Shown here piece by piece: positions 38,543 to 50,786 of a stretch of DNA of 64,000 bases (positions are counted from its first letter, which is position 1; each line of letters begins with the position of its first letter). The stretch is from Pardosa pseudoannulata. Its lineage: Eukaryota > Arthropoda > Arachnida > Araneae > Lycosidae. The notes beneath the pieces are model-generated. The model saw nothing but the letters and a program-made list of their open reading frames with translations, made no database searches and was not told the DNA's origin. Where the stretch lies: contig CM063508.1 in assembly GCA_032207245.1 (NCBI GenBank), forward strand, positions 114,787,302 through 114,851,301, given 5' to 3'. The position numbers were made by a program, and so were the translations under genes.

Positions 38543-40156
38543 ATTATAGGTTGGCTGCATGCTTGATGAATCAGAATCTAAACATTCAGACGGAATGGAA
38601 TTAACATCATTTTGCAAAAGAGTGCTGGAGGAATTATTAGCCTCATCTGCACTATTGTTAGACATTAATTCATCAGATGATTGTAAAGCAACTTTGTCCC
38701 CAGAAGAAACAGAATTTTCAACACTATCTTCTTCAGTTAAATTTTTTGCAGAAGGGGAGCATTCTGGAGTGATTGTAATAACTGTTGAGTTGTTGGTTTC
38801 TAAATCAATGGCAAAATCCTCCACTGAAGGATCTTTAAGGCCAACTGGCAAAGATTCAGTAGGGGATTCTACTTGCATAGCATTATGTAACAACTCAGGG
38901 GATTCTACAGTCATTTCAGTATGCATCATTTCAGCAGGGGAGTTCTCAGGTATCTCACTGGGTAAAGATTCAGAGGGAGAATCTGCAGTCAATTCAGTGG
39001 GCAATAAATCTTTGGGGATATGCTCTGCTAATTTAGGTGATAATTCTGTTAGAGAATCAACAGTTGTTTCACTATGTAACAATTCTTGGGATTCACCAGT
39101 CATCTCATCAGATGTTTCTGAGGGAGATGCTATTGCAATTTCATTAGCTAATGTACCCGAAGGGGAATGGTCAATAATTTCATTAGATAATGCATCTGTA
39201 GGAGATTCAGCAATCCTTTGATCTGGTATCATTTCTGAAGAAGAATCAACATCCATTTCGTTTGGTAGCATTGCTAAGGGGGATTCTAAAACCGTATCAT
39301 TAGGCAACATTTCGGGAGGGCATTCAACAGTCATTTCATCATGTGTGGTTTCTGAAATGGGTGTGACAGCAATTTTATCAGAAGCCGATTCCTGTTCTAC
39401 GGTCAATTCAGTGAGAGAAGATTCTGAAACTGATTCACCAGTCCCATTATCAGGCAACAAATCTGATGGGGACTCAACTGTAGTTTCATTATTTAATGAC
39501 TCTGAAGATTCAACTGTTGTTTCAGTAGGCAGAGACTCTGATTCAAAATCAAGTGACATTTCATTATGTGGGGATTTTGAGGATTCTTCCATTTCCTGAG
39601 AATCTACCAAAACATCAACTGAACATACCAGATCATTTAACGTATCTGCAGTTTCAAGCATGCTTATTTCTTTCTCACTCTCAACAACTACAGTGTCAAC
39701 AGAGGAAATTTCAGTATTGGGAGACAAGTTAGAGATTTCAAAATTATTAATTGAGGAGGAGACAGTGTTAATGACAGCAGCAGGGGGTGAGCAAGTTGTT
39801 AGTAGCAGCTGATTCATGGATGATTCATTGTCTTGAATATTTACAAAATTTTCTACCATTGGGCAAGATCTTTCACTGATTTCAAGATTTGCCTCCTCCT
39901 GAGAATTAACCTCTGGAGTTCCAGGAGAGGCCACAGATGACGTCACTAATGAAGCATCAGAATCTGGAGATAGTTTTCCACTACTGGCAACTTCATTCTT
40001 TTTCACAGTTGATTCTAGTGCTGCTTTACAAATTTGGTAAGAACGCTCCAAGTTAAGACCACTATCATTTCGACCAGAACTCTTCTTTCCAGAGCTTGAA
40101 CGAACAATGGGAATTGATCTTATTGTAATAGGAGGTACAAAACTTTGACTGGGTGC
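38543..40156 (-). CDS. Asx: Asx large central exon, 538 codons, with acidic repeats
   Basis: The acceptor is ttcaatag|GCACCC and the donor CCTATAAT|gtaagt; phase is 0 on both sides. The first 35 residues (APSQSFVPPITIRSIPIVRS, GKKSSGRNDSG...) are basic. They are followed by LERSYQICKAALESTVKK, the only stretch with predicted helical character. From about exon residue 207 to 442 the protein is built of roughly 17 degenerate 13-residue acidic units (see the repeat entry). The end is Ser/Asn-rich. The whole exon is strongly negatively charged and low-complexity, typical of the disordered middle of ASXL proteins; the repeat itself is not a feature I know from other Asx proteins. Confidence 0.92.
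38831..39538 (-). repeat. Asx: 13-residue (39-bp) acidic coding repeat in Asx
   Basis: About 17 units in tandem, consensus x-L-P-x-E-x-T-V-E-S-P-S-E. Examples are MLPNEMDVDSSSE, LLPTELTADSPSE, SLPSEIPENSPAE and LLHNAMQVESPTE. Unit length varies between 11 and 13 residues, with one double-length unit near the start. The reading frame is preserved throughout. Most units offer a Ser-Pro and an acidic S-x-x-E site, so they fit proline-directed and casein kinase 2 consensus sites. The DNA has diverged far enough to be an old coding minisatellite rather than a recent slippage product. Confidence 0.85.
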
Positions 40157-41166
40157 CTATTGAAATAGAAGTGAACATAAAAGTAGAAAAAGGTTTTATG
40201 AATACAAATTATAAATATAAGTAACTGCAAACACTTACATGGTAAATCAGAGAAAAAAATGGTAGATTGTGAACTGTGGTAAAAAGTACTAATTACTAAT
40301 ACAATTATTAATACTAATTACTAATACTAATTTTAATAGAAAGTATACAATTAAACAGTTGTTTTTAACAAGCGGATTATAAATAAAGGCCAACTCTGAA
40401 TACATTAATATAGGATGCATAATATCCAATACAATTACTGATCATGTTGAAGTAAATTTCGATGCTCTAAAAAATTTCCTAGAACATTTTAAACTTTTGA
40501 TAAAGCTCATTCAAAAAAAATTTTTCTCCTTTTAAAAAAGTGTAAAACTTAAGGAACTGTAAAAATTACAAAAATTAAACTAATAATTTAATAAGTTAAT
40601 ATATTTTTTTTCAACCAACACTTGATGCGCACTTATTAATGAAAAAGAATTATCAAATATTATTGACCATGCATGTCCTTAGAAAATTTTATAAATTATT
40701 GAAAGTTAAATTTCCTTAAAATTCCAAATAGTTGTACTTAAATATACTTATTTAAGAAAAAAATTGCATTTCTTATGAGGAAAAAGCAAAAGTATGTTAA
40801 AAAAGAAATAATTAAAAAGTTAATCATTTCCAGATTTCTAGAAAATTTGAATAAAAAACAAAATGTTAAATACTGTTTTTCATTCATTAATTCAACTTAA
40901 GGATTTCAAATATTGTGTAAAGAAAAAGAAAATTATAAATGTTAAACAAGAAAGTGTTAGTGATTGGTTTTTTTCTCTATTTTTACTTCTTTCACATGAA
41001 CCTACTAAACAACATGAGTAGTCTGTTACATATTTTTAGTGAAATTGGATAGTTCAAAATGTTTTGCCTTTCCCTTTGAAATTTGAATCACCAAGTTCAG
41101 TTGTATGTATATAATGTCATTAGAATTTTTAGCTACAAATGCAACACGTCAAAAATAAATACTTAC
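40157..41166 (-). other. Asx intron, unassigned
   Basis: A 1.0-kb AT-rich intron between two phase-matched Asx exons. I see nothing else in it. Confidence 0.7.
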
Positions 41167-41291
41167 TTCCTTGACAGATTCCGTTTTGTCAGTAGAATCA
41201 GAGGTTGAAACTGTGGAGGTGACAGGAGATGAAGAGCGTGACAGGGATGGAGAGGGCTGAGTAACAGCTTGCAGAGATTCTCCAGATGATT
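41167..41291 (-). CDS. Asx: Asx exon, Ser/Pro-rich linker
   Basis: The acceptor is cattttcag|AATCAT and the donor AAGGAA|gtaagt. The product starts (E)SSGESLQAVTQPSPSLSR and continues SSSPVTSTVSTSDSTDKTES to VKE. It is disordered and phosphorylation-prone (four Ser-Pro pairs). There is no domain. The 2.9-kb intron 5' of it (transcript sense) holds a complete Helitron. Confidence 0.85.
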
Positions 41292-41427
41292 CTGAAAATG
41301 CATATTTAATAGAAACTTTTAATCTAAATAAGTTTCCTTTTCAAACTTTTTCTACATATCCATTCAAATCAATTCCTACTATTCAAATATGCAACTTGGC
41401 ATTCAGTAGAATATTTCTCAAAAGAAT

Positions 41428-42338
41428 TCCCTATATAATAATAGCCTAAGTTGTCTGTTTGTGAATTTATAAAGCGGTTGTACCTAGAATGGATACAGGC
41501 ATCCATATTGGATTTTTTATGAGTTAGGGTTAGCAAAATTCAAAGCGAATTCGAAATCCACCTCATTCCCCCCCCCCTTTACGAGCATTTAATGCTATTA
41601 TTTCAAACCTTATTCTCCCTCTTATTCTATACTTAATTCATTATTGATAGGATGGCGAGGGTGGAGTGCAATATTTAAATTTCTTGACTGTTTTTACTAG
41701 ACCTTATATATGCTAATCATTTCCTTCACCAAGTGTAAGCTTGCATATGGGGTAGAGTGTCTGCCCATTTAATCGTCGTACTTCTCGGGTTGATGGTTCT
41801 GCCCCCGACGTTGCCAAATTTTTCTAAATGTCTAATTAATTTAATAATTTCTGCTTTTTCTTTTGAATTCTTATTCCTAAAGTTGTTTTGTTATTTTTAA
41901 AGTTTTATTATTTTTAAAATAAATTTTTACCATTTTTCAAATTTTTATGACTTTTATTGTTTTTATTTTATTAAATTCACGTATTGCCATTATTATATCA
42001 AGCCCCATTTTATGATCAGGCGATTAAATTTATCAATTTATCACATAATAAATAGGTAAAAATAACAATTTTTTTTCTAGCATTATAGCGTCATTCCTTT
42101 AACCCTCTCATTGAATCATTTCTTATTTTAGATTATTTAAATATCTTCTGCATTATTTCCATACATTTTATCACTAAACTTAGATGTTATGTACATAATT
42201 TTTTAAGGTAATATTTTGTTGCAAAATAATTCTCAGACAAAAAACAAACCATTTTTTTTACCTGCCTCATAGTGTACTTTACAATTCTGGAAAATTAAAA
42301 AATTCACTGATCCCGTCATATAACGGGCTATATGCTAG
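41428..42338 (+). mobile_element. Complete non-autonomous Helitron, 911 bp
   Basis: The 5' end is TCCCTATATAATAATAGCCT. The 3' end has a hairpin (CCCGTCATATAACGGG) followed about 11 bp later by CTAG, and then a host T. These are the three structural hallmarks of Helitrons: TC start, subterminal hairpin, CTRR end. It is collinear with 11741-12110. There is no Rep/helicase frame. A tRNA-like stretch at 41745-41830 (ATGGGGTAGAGTGTCTGCCC ... GGTTGATGGTTC) may be a captured or nested SINE head. Confidence 0.85.
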
Positions 42339-43834
42339 TTTCAAATAGTGGGGTTATTAACATGGCATAATTTAAGTATAATTTAAATAAAACAGAATAT
42401 TTAAAAAATGTTAAGCATCACTTTTATTATTGACAGACTGGCAAATTGAATAAAAACATGAAAAGGCCACAATAACATTTTAGCTCATGTTTCTACTTTT
42501 CCAGGTGGTAGAATACTTGTCAACATTTCCGAAAATCTTACAATTTCAATTAAAAGTACAAAATGCCTGTTTAAACTGAAAGTGTACATGTAGACTTATA
42601 CACAATCTTAATAGATAACACTTAAGGATAAAATACAAGCATAGATAGAGAAATTCTAATTAAAAAGTCTTTTCTTAAGCATGCACAAGTGAATTAAATA
42701 CACAATTTATAAAAAACAGAAAAGTAGAGAGAAGTAATTGTATAAATTAGGGGTCACCAAACCAGAGCCTGCATGTGGCCTGCCAACAAAATTTTGCTGC
42801 CTGCGATAGAATTCATGAAATTTATAATTGAAACAAATATTGCCTTGAATATAGCAAGTATATCATTCAACTGATTTATTATTACTATAAATACCTAAAT
42901 ATATTTATCAAATTTTAATGAGTAATAATGTTAAAAATTATAATAATGTATTTTTAATTTTTATAAACATATATAACTAATCCGGTTTTAGGTAATCAAA
43001 TATATTTTTACTGTGGCTCGACTAAGTCTTCTGATTAGACAGATGTAATATAAACAAGCTATCAAAGAAAAAACATTTTTTCTAATATATGAAAATGCTA
43101 TAAAATATTTTAACCCATTTTATTCCATTCTAAGATTTAAAGGACAGCATACAGAAATGAAAATTTTATTTCCAGAGTCCTATTTACAGAACACTGGGAT
43201 ATTAGAATATGAAAAATACATACTATTCAGATTCTGTTATATTCAACCTACTTAGGTTTAATATACTTCAAAAATTATAAATATTCTTAAATTTGAACAA
43301 AATAAATTAGGATAAAATAAGTTAATTGCATATTCACATATTCATGTTCCCCCTGTTTGGGGGTAGAAGAGGGAAAGGAAAATTTATTTAATCTAGTCTG
43401 AAATGAAATACTGAATTACAAAATTTATTTGAAAAAGTACAAAAATGTACATTCTTTGCTTACAAACATACAATTTTACAAAATGAATAAGTGCATATAA
43501 AGTATGCTCAAAGCATACAAATGGGCAAGTATGTAGTAGCAACACCATGGGGTTAAACATGGTAATTTAATATAAAAATATGCAGTTAAATGTATATAGA
43601 AAGATCCATTTGATGCTGAACTAAGTCATTATGAAATCATTACCTTTACAACGTCAAGCATATGTTGCTTATATATGTATATGTAATCCATTTTTTATAT
43701 AACTCCTTGACAAAGGAGAAAGCTCTACAGCTAGCAATAATAAAGATGCAGTCGGGCCTCATATTGAAGAGAACGTCATAAGTCTAATTGAAACTTTATT
43801 CCAGAGAGGCAACAACACACATCTTTTCCACTAC

Positions 43835-44172
43835 ACGACAGACAAAGAAAAGCCACAGAGTTCACTCTGATCGAACAGAGGTGCAGCAAAGAGCGATGAC
43901 AGAAAGAATTTTCCCACAGTAAAAAACAACTTAATAAGCGAATTAAATGCAATATCAGCAAAACGCGAAACCATTTGTCACCAACAGCTGGGAAACATGC
44001 TGAATAGACAGAAAGTTTACATTTTTAGGATAGACAGCTTTATGAAGAATTTTAAGTGGAAAATACTCTGTTGATTAAACTATTTAGAGGCTGGGAAAAA
44101 GATTTAAATGAATTAGAATGGGAGAGAGGAGATTTCCAAGGAAATATTAAAGCTAAATGATTTTGATATATT

Positions 44173-44178
<6 letters not shown>
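43835..44178. repeat. Dispersed repeat, copy 2
   Basis: Similar to 9830-10160 in the same orientation and ending, like it, in (AT)n. See that entry. Confidence 0.65.

Positions 44179-44221
<43 letters not shown>
44174..44221. repeat. (AT)n microsatellite
   Basis: About 22 AT dinucleotides at the tail of the dispersed repeat. Confidence 0.93.
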
Positions 44222-44307
44222 ATGTAAACATGCAGCCTAAATCTTGAACTCTTTTTTGAAACCCTTGTATTTTGGAGAAATATACAACTTATAAAATCTA
44301 AAATTAC

Positions 44308-44479
44308 CTTGGGATTCAGATGAATGAGAAGAAACTGGGTCTGATCCTTTTAATTTTTTTGAAGGTGGTCCAAAAAGATTTTCTGAGGTATCATCAGGAG
44401 TACTTGTATCCATACTGACAGTTTCATCATATAATAAAGGATCTCCTGATGGATGATTTTCATCTGAATGAGATGGTGA
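44308..44479 (-). CDS. Asx: Asx exon, acidic/Ser-rich linker with KKLK patch
   Basis: The acceptor is aaatttcag|TCACCA and the donor CCCAAG|gtaatt. The product is SPSHSDENHPSGDPLLYDET, then MDTSTPDDTSENLFGPPSKK and LKGSDPVSSHSSESQ. The PPSKKLK patch resembles a short nuclear localisation signal. No folded domain is seen. Phase 0 in, 1 out. Confidence 0.85.
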
Positions 44480-44600
44480 CTGAAATTTTAACAAGAAAAC
44501 ATATTAAGCTACACACATATCTCAACATCTAATTATTCTGCTTTTGTGCTAAACTTGCATTTTTAAAAATTAAACTTTACATGCTACAATTAATACTAAA

Positions 44601-44668
<68 letters not shown>

Positions 44669-47600
44669 GGGTTCATCTTTCCTTTAAAAAAAATGGAGAG
44701 ATTAAAATTGACAACAGAATTAAGTAAACCTCTTATGAATAAACCTTAAAGTTTAGTGAAAAAAGTTTAAAAAAGACCTTTAATACCAGTTTTATGTACC
44801 TAAAATGATTTAATAAAGTTTGCACCCAACCTTTCAGTTTGGGTAATCAAGATTCCCAAATAAAATTTATATTTCTGACAAACAGGATATCAGATTCTAT
44901 ATTAAAGCAGAAATATAAAGAATTTTTTAAAAACTCATTTTAATAAAATGCAAAACACATTTAATTTTTTTCAATAAACTCTAGAAAAAAGTATTATTCA
45001 TGGAAATTTATTCTTTAACTCTGATTTTTTGCAAAATTACTTTAAAAGAATCCAGATACCCATAAAAATATTGTAGAGAAATACAATGACCAGATGACTT
45101 TACATTATATTTATTAGGGGCAAACATTTACAAAGGACAGAGACAAAGTTAAACATATTAAAGTACAAAAAGATATTAAACCATCACGTGTTTGCCATGC
45201 TGTCATACATGTCACATCGCTTCTCTCCTTTCTAACACATCCAGATGATGCTGTCTCCATCTTATTATATAATGTGGAAGGTCCATTATAATGGGGGGAT
45301 GCAAGAACGCAAATCAGATCCCATAATATAAATATTAAAACAATCTCAACAAAGCTGATTATGAATGAAATAACCTTTAGGGCAGCTCCTACATGGAGGG
45401 GGGTTCCCAAGAGCAGGGCACTGCAACCAGAGGTTAATTGTACCCAAACTGAAAAAACCATTTATAGATAACACTGCACTGCAAAAAAACTGTTGATTTT
45501 TATGTAAAACAACGTCCTGAGTCTGACTATAACTCCTGTTTCTTCCCATTATGCACCATTTTCTGTGGATGCCACCTCCCCTCTGTTCGTCACTTTTCAA
45601 TAATTTTATGGTTACAAATTTGATTTTGAGGGTGGAGAATTATTATTTTAGCTGTAAAATTTCTTCTGCAGAGCTTGACACATGAAGAACTCCCCTGAAG
45701 CAGAATGTGCCAAAAAGTGTGACGCATGTCGCAGAACAACTGGCTCCGCTGCAGAACAGTTGCGGCACACTATATCTATTCCTATATCAGAAGCTATTTG
45801 TGAATCATGGGAATCAACAATCGATAAAATTTTTTCCTATAGGAATAATGTAAATGATGATGATGAAGCTAATATTGGGACAACTGATAAAAGAATGTTT
45901 ATTTTTTGCAACAGACCTCCATCAGGACACTGATCAGTCCGAAAATTATTAAAACCTTCCCTTGCATTAATGTTTGAGCCAAATTATCAGTTCCATTTTT
46001 ATCATAGTAGTGATATCCCAAAATATATTACATCAAAAGTAATTGACAGGACAGTAAATTCTATGTTAATGTCTTGGTTTTAATAAAAATATTTTTCTAA
46101 ATTTCAGGTAGCACTGTTTTATTAAATATGTTTAGTTATACATATTGGTAAAGATAAAAATATACCACAATAGGAATAATATTGTGGGAGAGTAAATATA
46201 TGATGAAATAAATATATCTCCTACAGAACATTTTTGATTATCTGAAAGCCTGTAGCAGAATATTGAAAAGTATTCTGCTGTAAGGAAAAACTCTGGGACA
46301 TAAATATTTATAACAGGGAGGAAGATTTAAAGAGGATTTTACCTTTTAAATTATACAAAAAAATCATTAAAAAATAAGAGGGTTTTTTTCCACCTTCCCC
46401 CTTACCCCCTCCTTATCTTTCTTCAACCCAACATAATAAAAACATACCACAACAATTTTGGCTAAATGCGGGTGAGAGGGGGGGGAGGTCTTAAAGTCCT
46501 CACAAGAAAGTTTGGTAGACTTATCATAGCTACATAGGTCAGTACTCTCAATATCTCATGGTTTGTACACGATTTGCATCATGGTTTGCACAGGAATACA
46601 TTTTCAAAACATTTCACTGCTGAAAAAAGAAGCAAAAAAGGATTTTTTTGTAGCCCTTTTAAAGTCAATTCCCCTCAAACATAGCACAAATTATCAGGAT
46701 TATTTTCACATTTATGGGACATAATTAAATGGTAAAATAGTACTCGATATTAATCACCCTACACTCAGGTACTGTGATGAAAGATGCACTGAGGAAAAAT
46801 GATGATTACAGTTGACAAGTATAGTCATAAGAGCAATACAAGGTTACATTTTTCAAAGAATGTAAATTCTTGCACAAAACAGGAACTGCACAAGTTATCA
46901 ACAGGACCACCATTGTACAGTGAATCTTCTAAACTTTCAAAGTATTTTACACCAATAATACAAGAAAAAATTATTTTTAATTTTTTCTTTTAATTTGAGG
47001 GAGGAAATACACTTTAAATCTACCTCCTTAATATATATATATCCATGACTTTAAGCTTTTTGCAATTTCTAGCACCTCAGAAAAAATTTTACAGTAAAAA
47101 TAAACTTTCAACCCTTGAAAATCAAACTCATAGCCATGAAATTATCATAAAGCAATTCATACAGGTAGGAGGGCATCCACAGAAAATTGTGGGTGATGGG
47201 GAAAAATAGGGGTCATATTTAAGTACAGTCATTTTGTATAAGTATCAGCAGGAATAGTGTTAGTTGTGATTTTTATGCAGAACAGCATAATAAGAGATTT
47301 GATGTCATATATTTGTACAGTAAAGTACATCCAACATACAAAAAACAGGTTTTATCTTTTTATAATATAAAAATAGATTTTCAATTTATTTTTAACACAG
47401 AAAATGTTATGGCTTAAACATAAAAGCTAGATATATTGTGTCACTGACTCTTATTTAGATTTACTGATGACTAATATTTTTGTAGTACATTAGTTTCAAG
47501 TATATCTGATTTACCAGGTATATTCTGGTCCATTCATGCTGATAAAGCAGCCAAGCAGCACTTTTCTTCCAGCTTGATTTATAAATATTGAGATTTCAAA

Positions 47601-47812
47601 CTAAAAACTTACTTTTAACTAAATAAATTTAAATTACTAAGGCATAGTGTAGCTTTTTTTAATTAGTAAAAGAATTTTTAGAATTGGTTACTTCCCACAT
47701 ACAAACTTTACTTCAATACAATACTAATATTGTTGTATTTTAAAACATTTACTCAGAGATACAAGTAATCAATAAAAAATGCAATAGAAATCCATTATAC
47801 ATTACAACTTAC
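44480..47812 (-). other. Asx intron (3.3 kb) with an unclassified GC-richer patch
   Basis: The stretch 45110-45930 is GC-richer than its surroundings and holds short open frames on both strands, among them one of 83 codons at 45682-45933 (contains CAKKCDACRR and ESWESTIDKI). I recognise no family and no transposon ends. It may be an old insertion. The rest is AT-rich. Confidence 0.45.
44605..44665. repeat. (AT)n microsatellite
   Basis: About 30 AT dinucleotides in the Asx intron. Confidence 0.95.
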
Positions 47813-47978
47813 ATCGTGGTCTGATGACTTTCGATGTTTATTCATACTAGAATTCAAGCGACTTTTTCTCACTACAGGTTTTATTTTAATAGTTGGTACA
47901 TGTTTATTTTGATTATTCAGAGTCTGCTTCATCATAAAAGAAGATGTTTTTCCTTGATCTGAGATTTCAGATAATAAG
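47813..47978 (-). CDS. Asx: Asx exon, basic linker
   Basis: The acceptor is tattttcag|CTTATT and the donor CACGAT|gtaagt. It encodes LLSEISDQGKTSSFMMKQTL, then NKHVPTIKIKPVVRKSRLN and NKHRKSSDHD. The Lys/Arg clusters make a probable nuclear-localisation or nucleic-acid-contacting linker; low complexity prevents a domain assignment. It is kept as coding because phase 2-to-0 closes the frame on both sides and both splice sites are strong. The intron upstream is 9.8 kb, filled with nested transposons. Confidence 0.82.
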
Positions 47979-49883
47979 CTGAAAATATAATAATGATTTT
48001 TCAAAATCTACAGCAATATTTTTTTTTAATTTGAAAATATTTATATTAAGTAAAAAAACTTTAATTAAAAAACATTTAGCACTAATTAATCAAATATAGA
48101 TATGAAAAGTTGGTTTTTATTATTTGATAACATTTATAGAATGGCTAGACTAAGATAATACTAATAAAATAATAATAAACTCCTTTCTCTAATGCTCTAA
48201 CTTTTTGGAGAATACCCATAATGAGACACAATTTAAATCTAAGGATATAAGTGAAAAGATTTTCAAAGAGGAAATGATAAAATTTTGTTCCAAGGTGAGT
48301 GTGGACTCTTTAAAATTTATTTCTATGGGTTTACATTGATTTTCCTAAAAGTTTAATGTGTCATTGAAAATATATAGCTGTGAAAAGTAATTAAAAAGAA
48401 AATATTACTTAGTTTTGGATCTAATTGTTCAAAAATAGCTGAATTGAAAATGCTCTATGTACATTTATGTTTACATGTTATATTTGTTATGTCATATTTA
48501 CATGTTATATTACATTTGTACTTATAACTTACATTTTAGATCTTAGAATAAAACTTAATTCTAATCATAAGCATTCAAGGAAAATATGAAGAGAAAAAAG
48601 GAAATAATGAAAATATCCATTTTTCCAATACTAAATGTCTATAAAAGTTGTTTTAAGTACAAAATACATAGATTTTACACTTCAGAGCATATTAATATAA
48701 TAAACTTTTATAAGATAAATGATTGACAAATTTCAATTATGGTTAGAAATGCACCAGAAATGTTTGAAATATTCATAAAATATGAATTTGGTTTTAAAAA
48801 ATTTAAATTATAGTAGTAATTTAATTGCATGTGGTGATAATAATTATATTCAATTAAGAAAAATAAGTATTAAAACACCATTTCTGCATCTCATTCTTAA
48901 TTATTTTTCATAATTCATTCAAATATCAAATTTTCCACTGCATTTTGTTCAACTGTTAGCCCATTGTTACCTTAAATATAAAACCTATTAAAAGGTTTAC
49001 AAAATTATATTTCTTCTACATTATTTTAATTACTGAAGAAATTTTTATTAATTTTCCCTTACAGTCCATGTGTATAGAGCTTTAAATAACCAGATGAATA
49101 CACACAGATACATATTGCCCTACACATTATAATATACTTAAAAAGATCAACTGATATGAGAAATGAGAATGAATGTAAAACAATATATTTTGATCTTTTA
49201 AAAACTTGTAGTAGAGGATAACACAGATACTGATACAACACATTAAGTTTTAAAAAATTTTAAATATGGTAGTTAACTTTTTAAAATGGGGAGGTGTTCA
49301 ATAGCATTCTGTGAATAAAAGGAAACATTCTTGGATTTTCACACTGTTTTAAAAGAAAATTCACTGAGTATTTTCACCATTTTACCCATAATTTTACCTT
49401 TCTAAGAAATCCTTAATTTTAATATTTTTTAAATTTAGTGAAAGGAGAAAACAAAATGAGGTGACCCCTTTTATTAATCTCTGTTTTGTTTACAAAGAGA
49501 GAAAAGAAGGAAAAATAAAATTTAAATGAAAAAAGAATTTTCCAATTAAGAAATGAAAAATAAATTCTAACTTAAGAATGGCCTAAACATTGAAACACTA
49601 AATATTTTTTAACAGTGATTTTTAACTAGTGATAATAAAACATTCTCAGATATGTATTGTATCAATTATTTTAGAAAAACCAAGCAATGGTATTTTTTGA
49701 AAAATAAACTACTTAAACTGAAATTAGTGAAAATACAAGTTTTGAACTCCATACTGATATACAATTCATTGCTATTTACATAACAATTGTGAAAAAAAAG
49801 TCACTATGTTCATGTAAAAGCAAGAGAGTATGTGACTTCAAGCATAATTTCAGATATATCATAAGTGTATGTATGTATGTATG

Positions 49884-49966
<83 letters not shown>

Positions 49967-50753
49967 ATGTGTGTATATATGTGTGTGTGTGTGTGTATAT
50001 ATATATTAATTATTTAATATGAAATATATAGGACTTCATTATATAATTTGTACAAATACAAATTATGTATAATGATAAAACAATTGCATACGTTCCCATG
50101 AAGTAATCAACCCATAGATTTTTACACGGATAATAAACAATACAGCATGATTATTTATAACCACTACTATATAATATGCAATTGTGATTCTCTGTTTATT
50201 AACACTACATCACCAATGACCAGAATATAACAATTAACTATTATAACAGCTTTAACCTTTGAAGGGCTGCCCTGTCATAAGTTTTATCAAAAAAAATTTT
50301 AAATTAACCATACTAAAAATGATGAATTTCCAAATGATATTTAAAAGATTATTTTTTCTTTTAGCTTTGCTAAAAATGATTTATCTTCACATGATATTTA
50401 TAACAATATATTGGTAAGTACATAACAGTTTATAATAAAAAATGGTGCTTGTAATAAACACCTTTCAATAATGTGGTAAGTAAAAAACTTTAAGATGTGT
50501 ATTCATCTACATACATATGTTTGATATGTTGCATATTTTCGACAAGCCATTCTTTCTTAGTATTGAAAAGTAACTAAGTAATATCCACACACACAAATAC
50601 CAATAGTAGTGTTGAAATTTATCCCTTTTTCTCTGAAAAGAGTCTGATTTGCAATACAGTGGGCACATCATTAAGTTTTATATTACACCCCTTCAAAGAA
50701 ATAGAGTGGTTTCCTACCTAGAAGGCTATAATGATAATAAGCTCCCAATTTAT

Positions 50754-50786
<33 letters not shown>

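Larger units (their letters stand above)
42339..44307 (-). other. Asx intron, remainder (Helitron to next exon)
   Basis: It contains a probable hAT terminus at 42748 (AGGGGTCACCAAACCAGAGC) without a recognised partner, the dispersed repeat at 43835 and an (AT)n tract at 44174-44221. The rest is AT-rich. Confidence 0.5.

Noticed and set aside
38559..39221. 220-codon open frame on the + strand, antisense to Asx
   Set aside because: It arises because the acidic coding repeat has no stops in its antisense frame; there is no splice or promoter evidence and it mirrors the repeat units.
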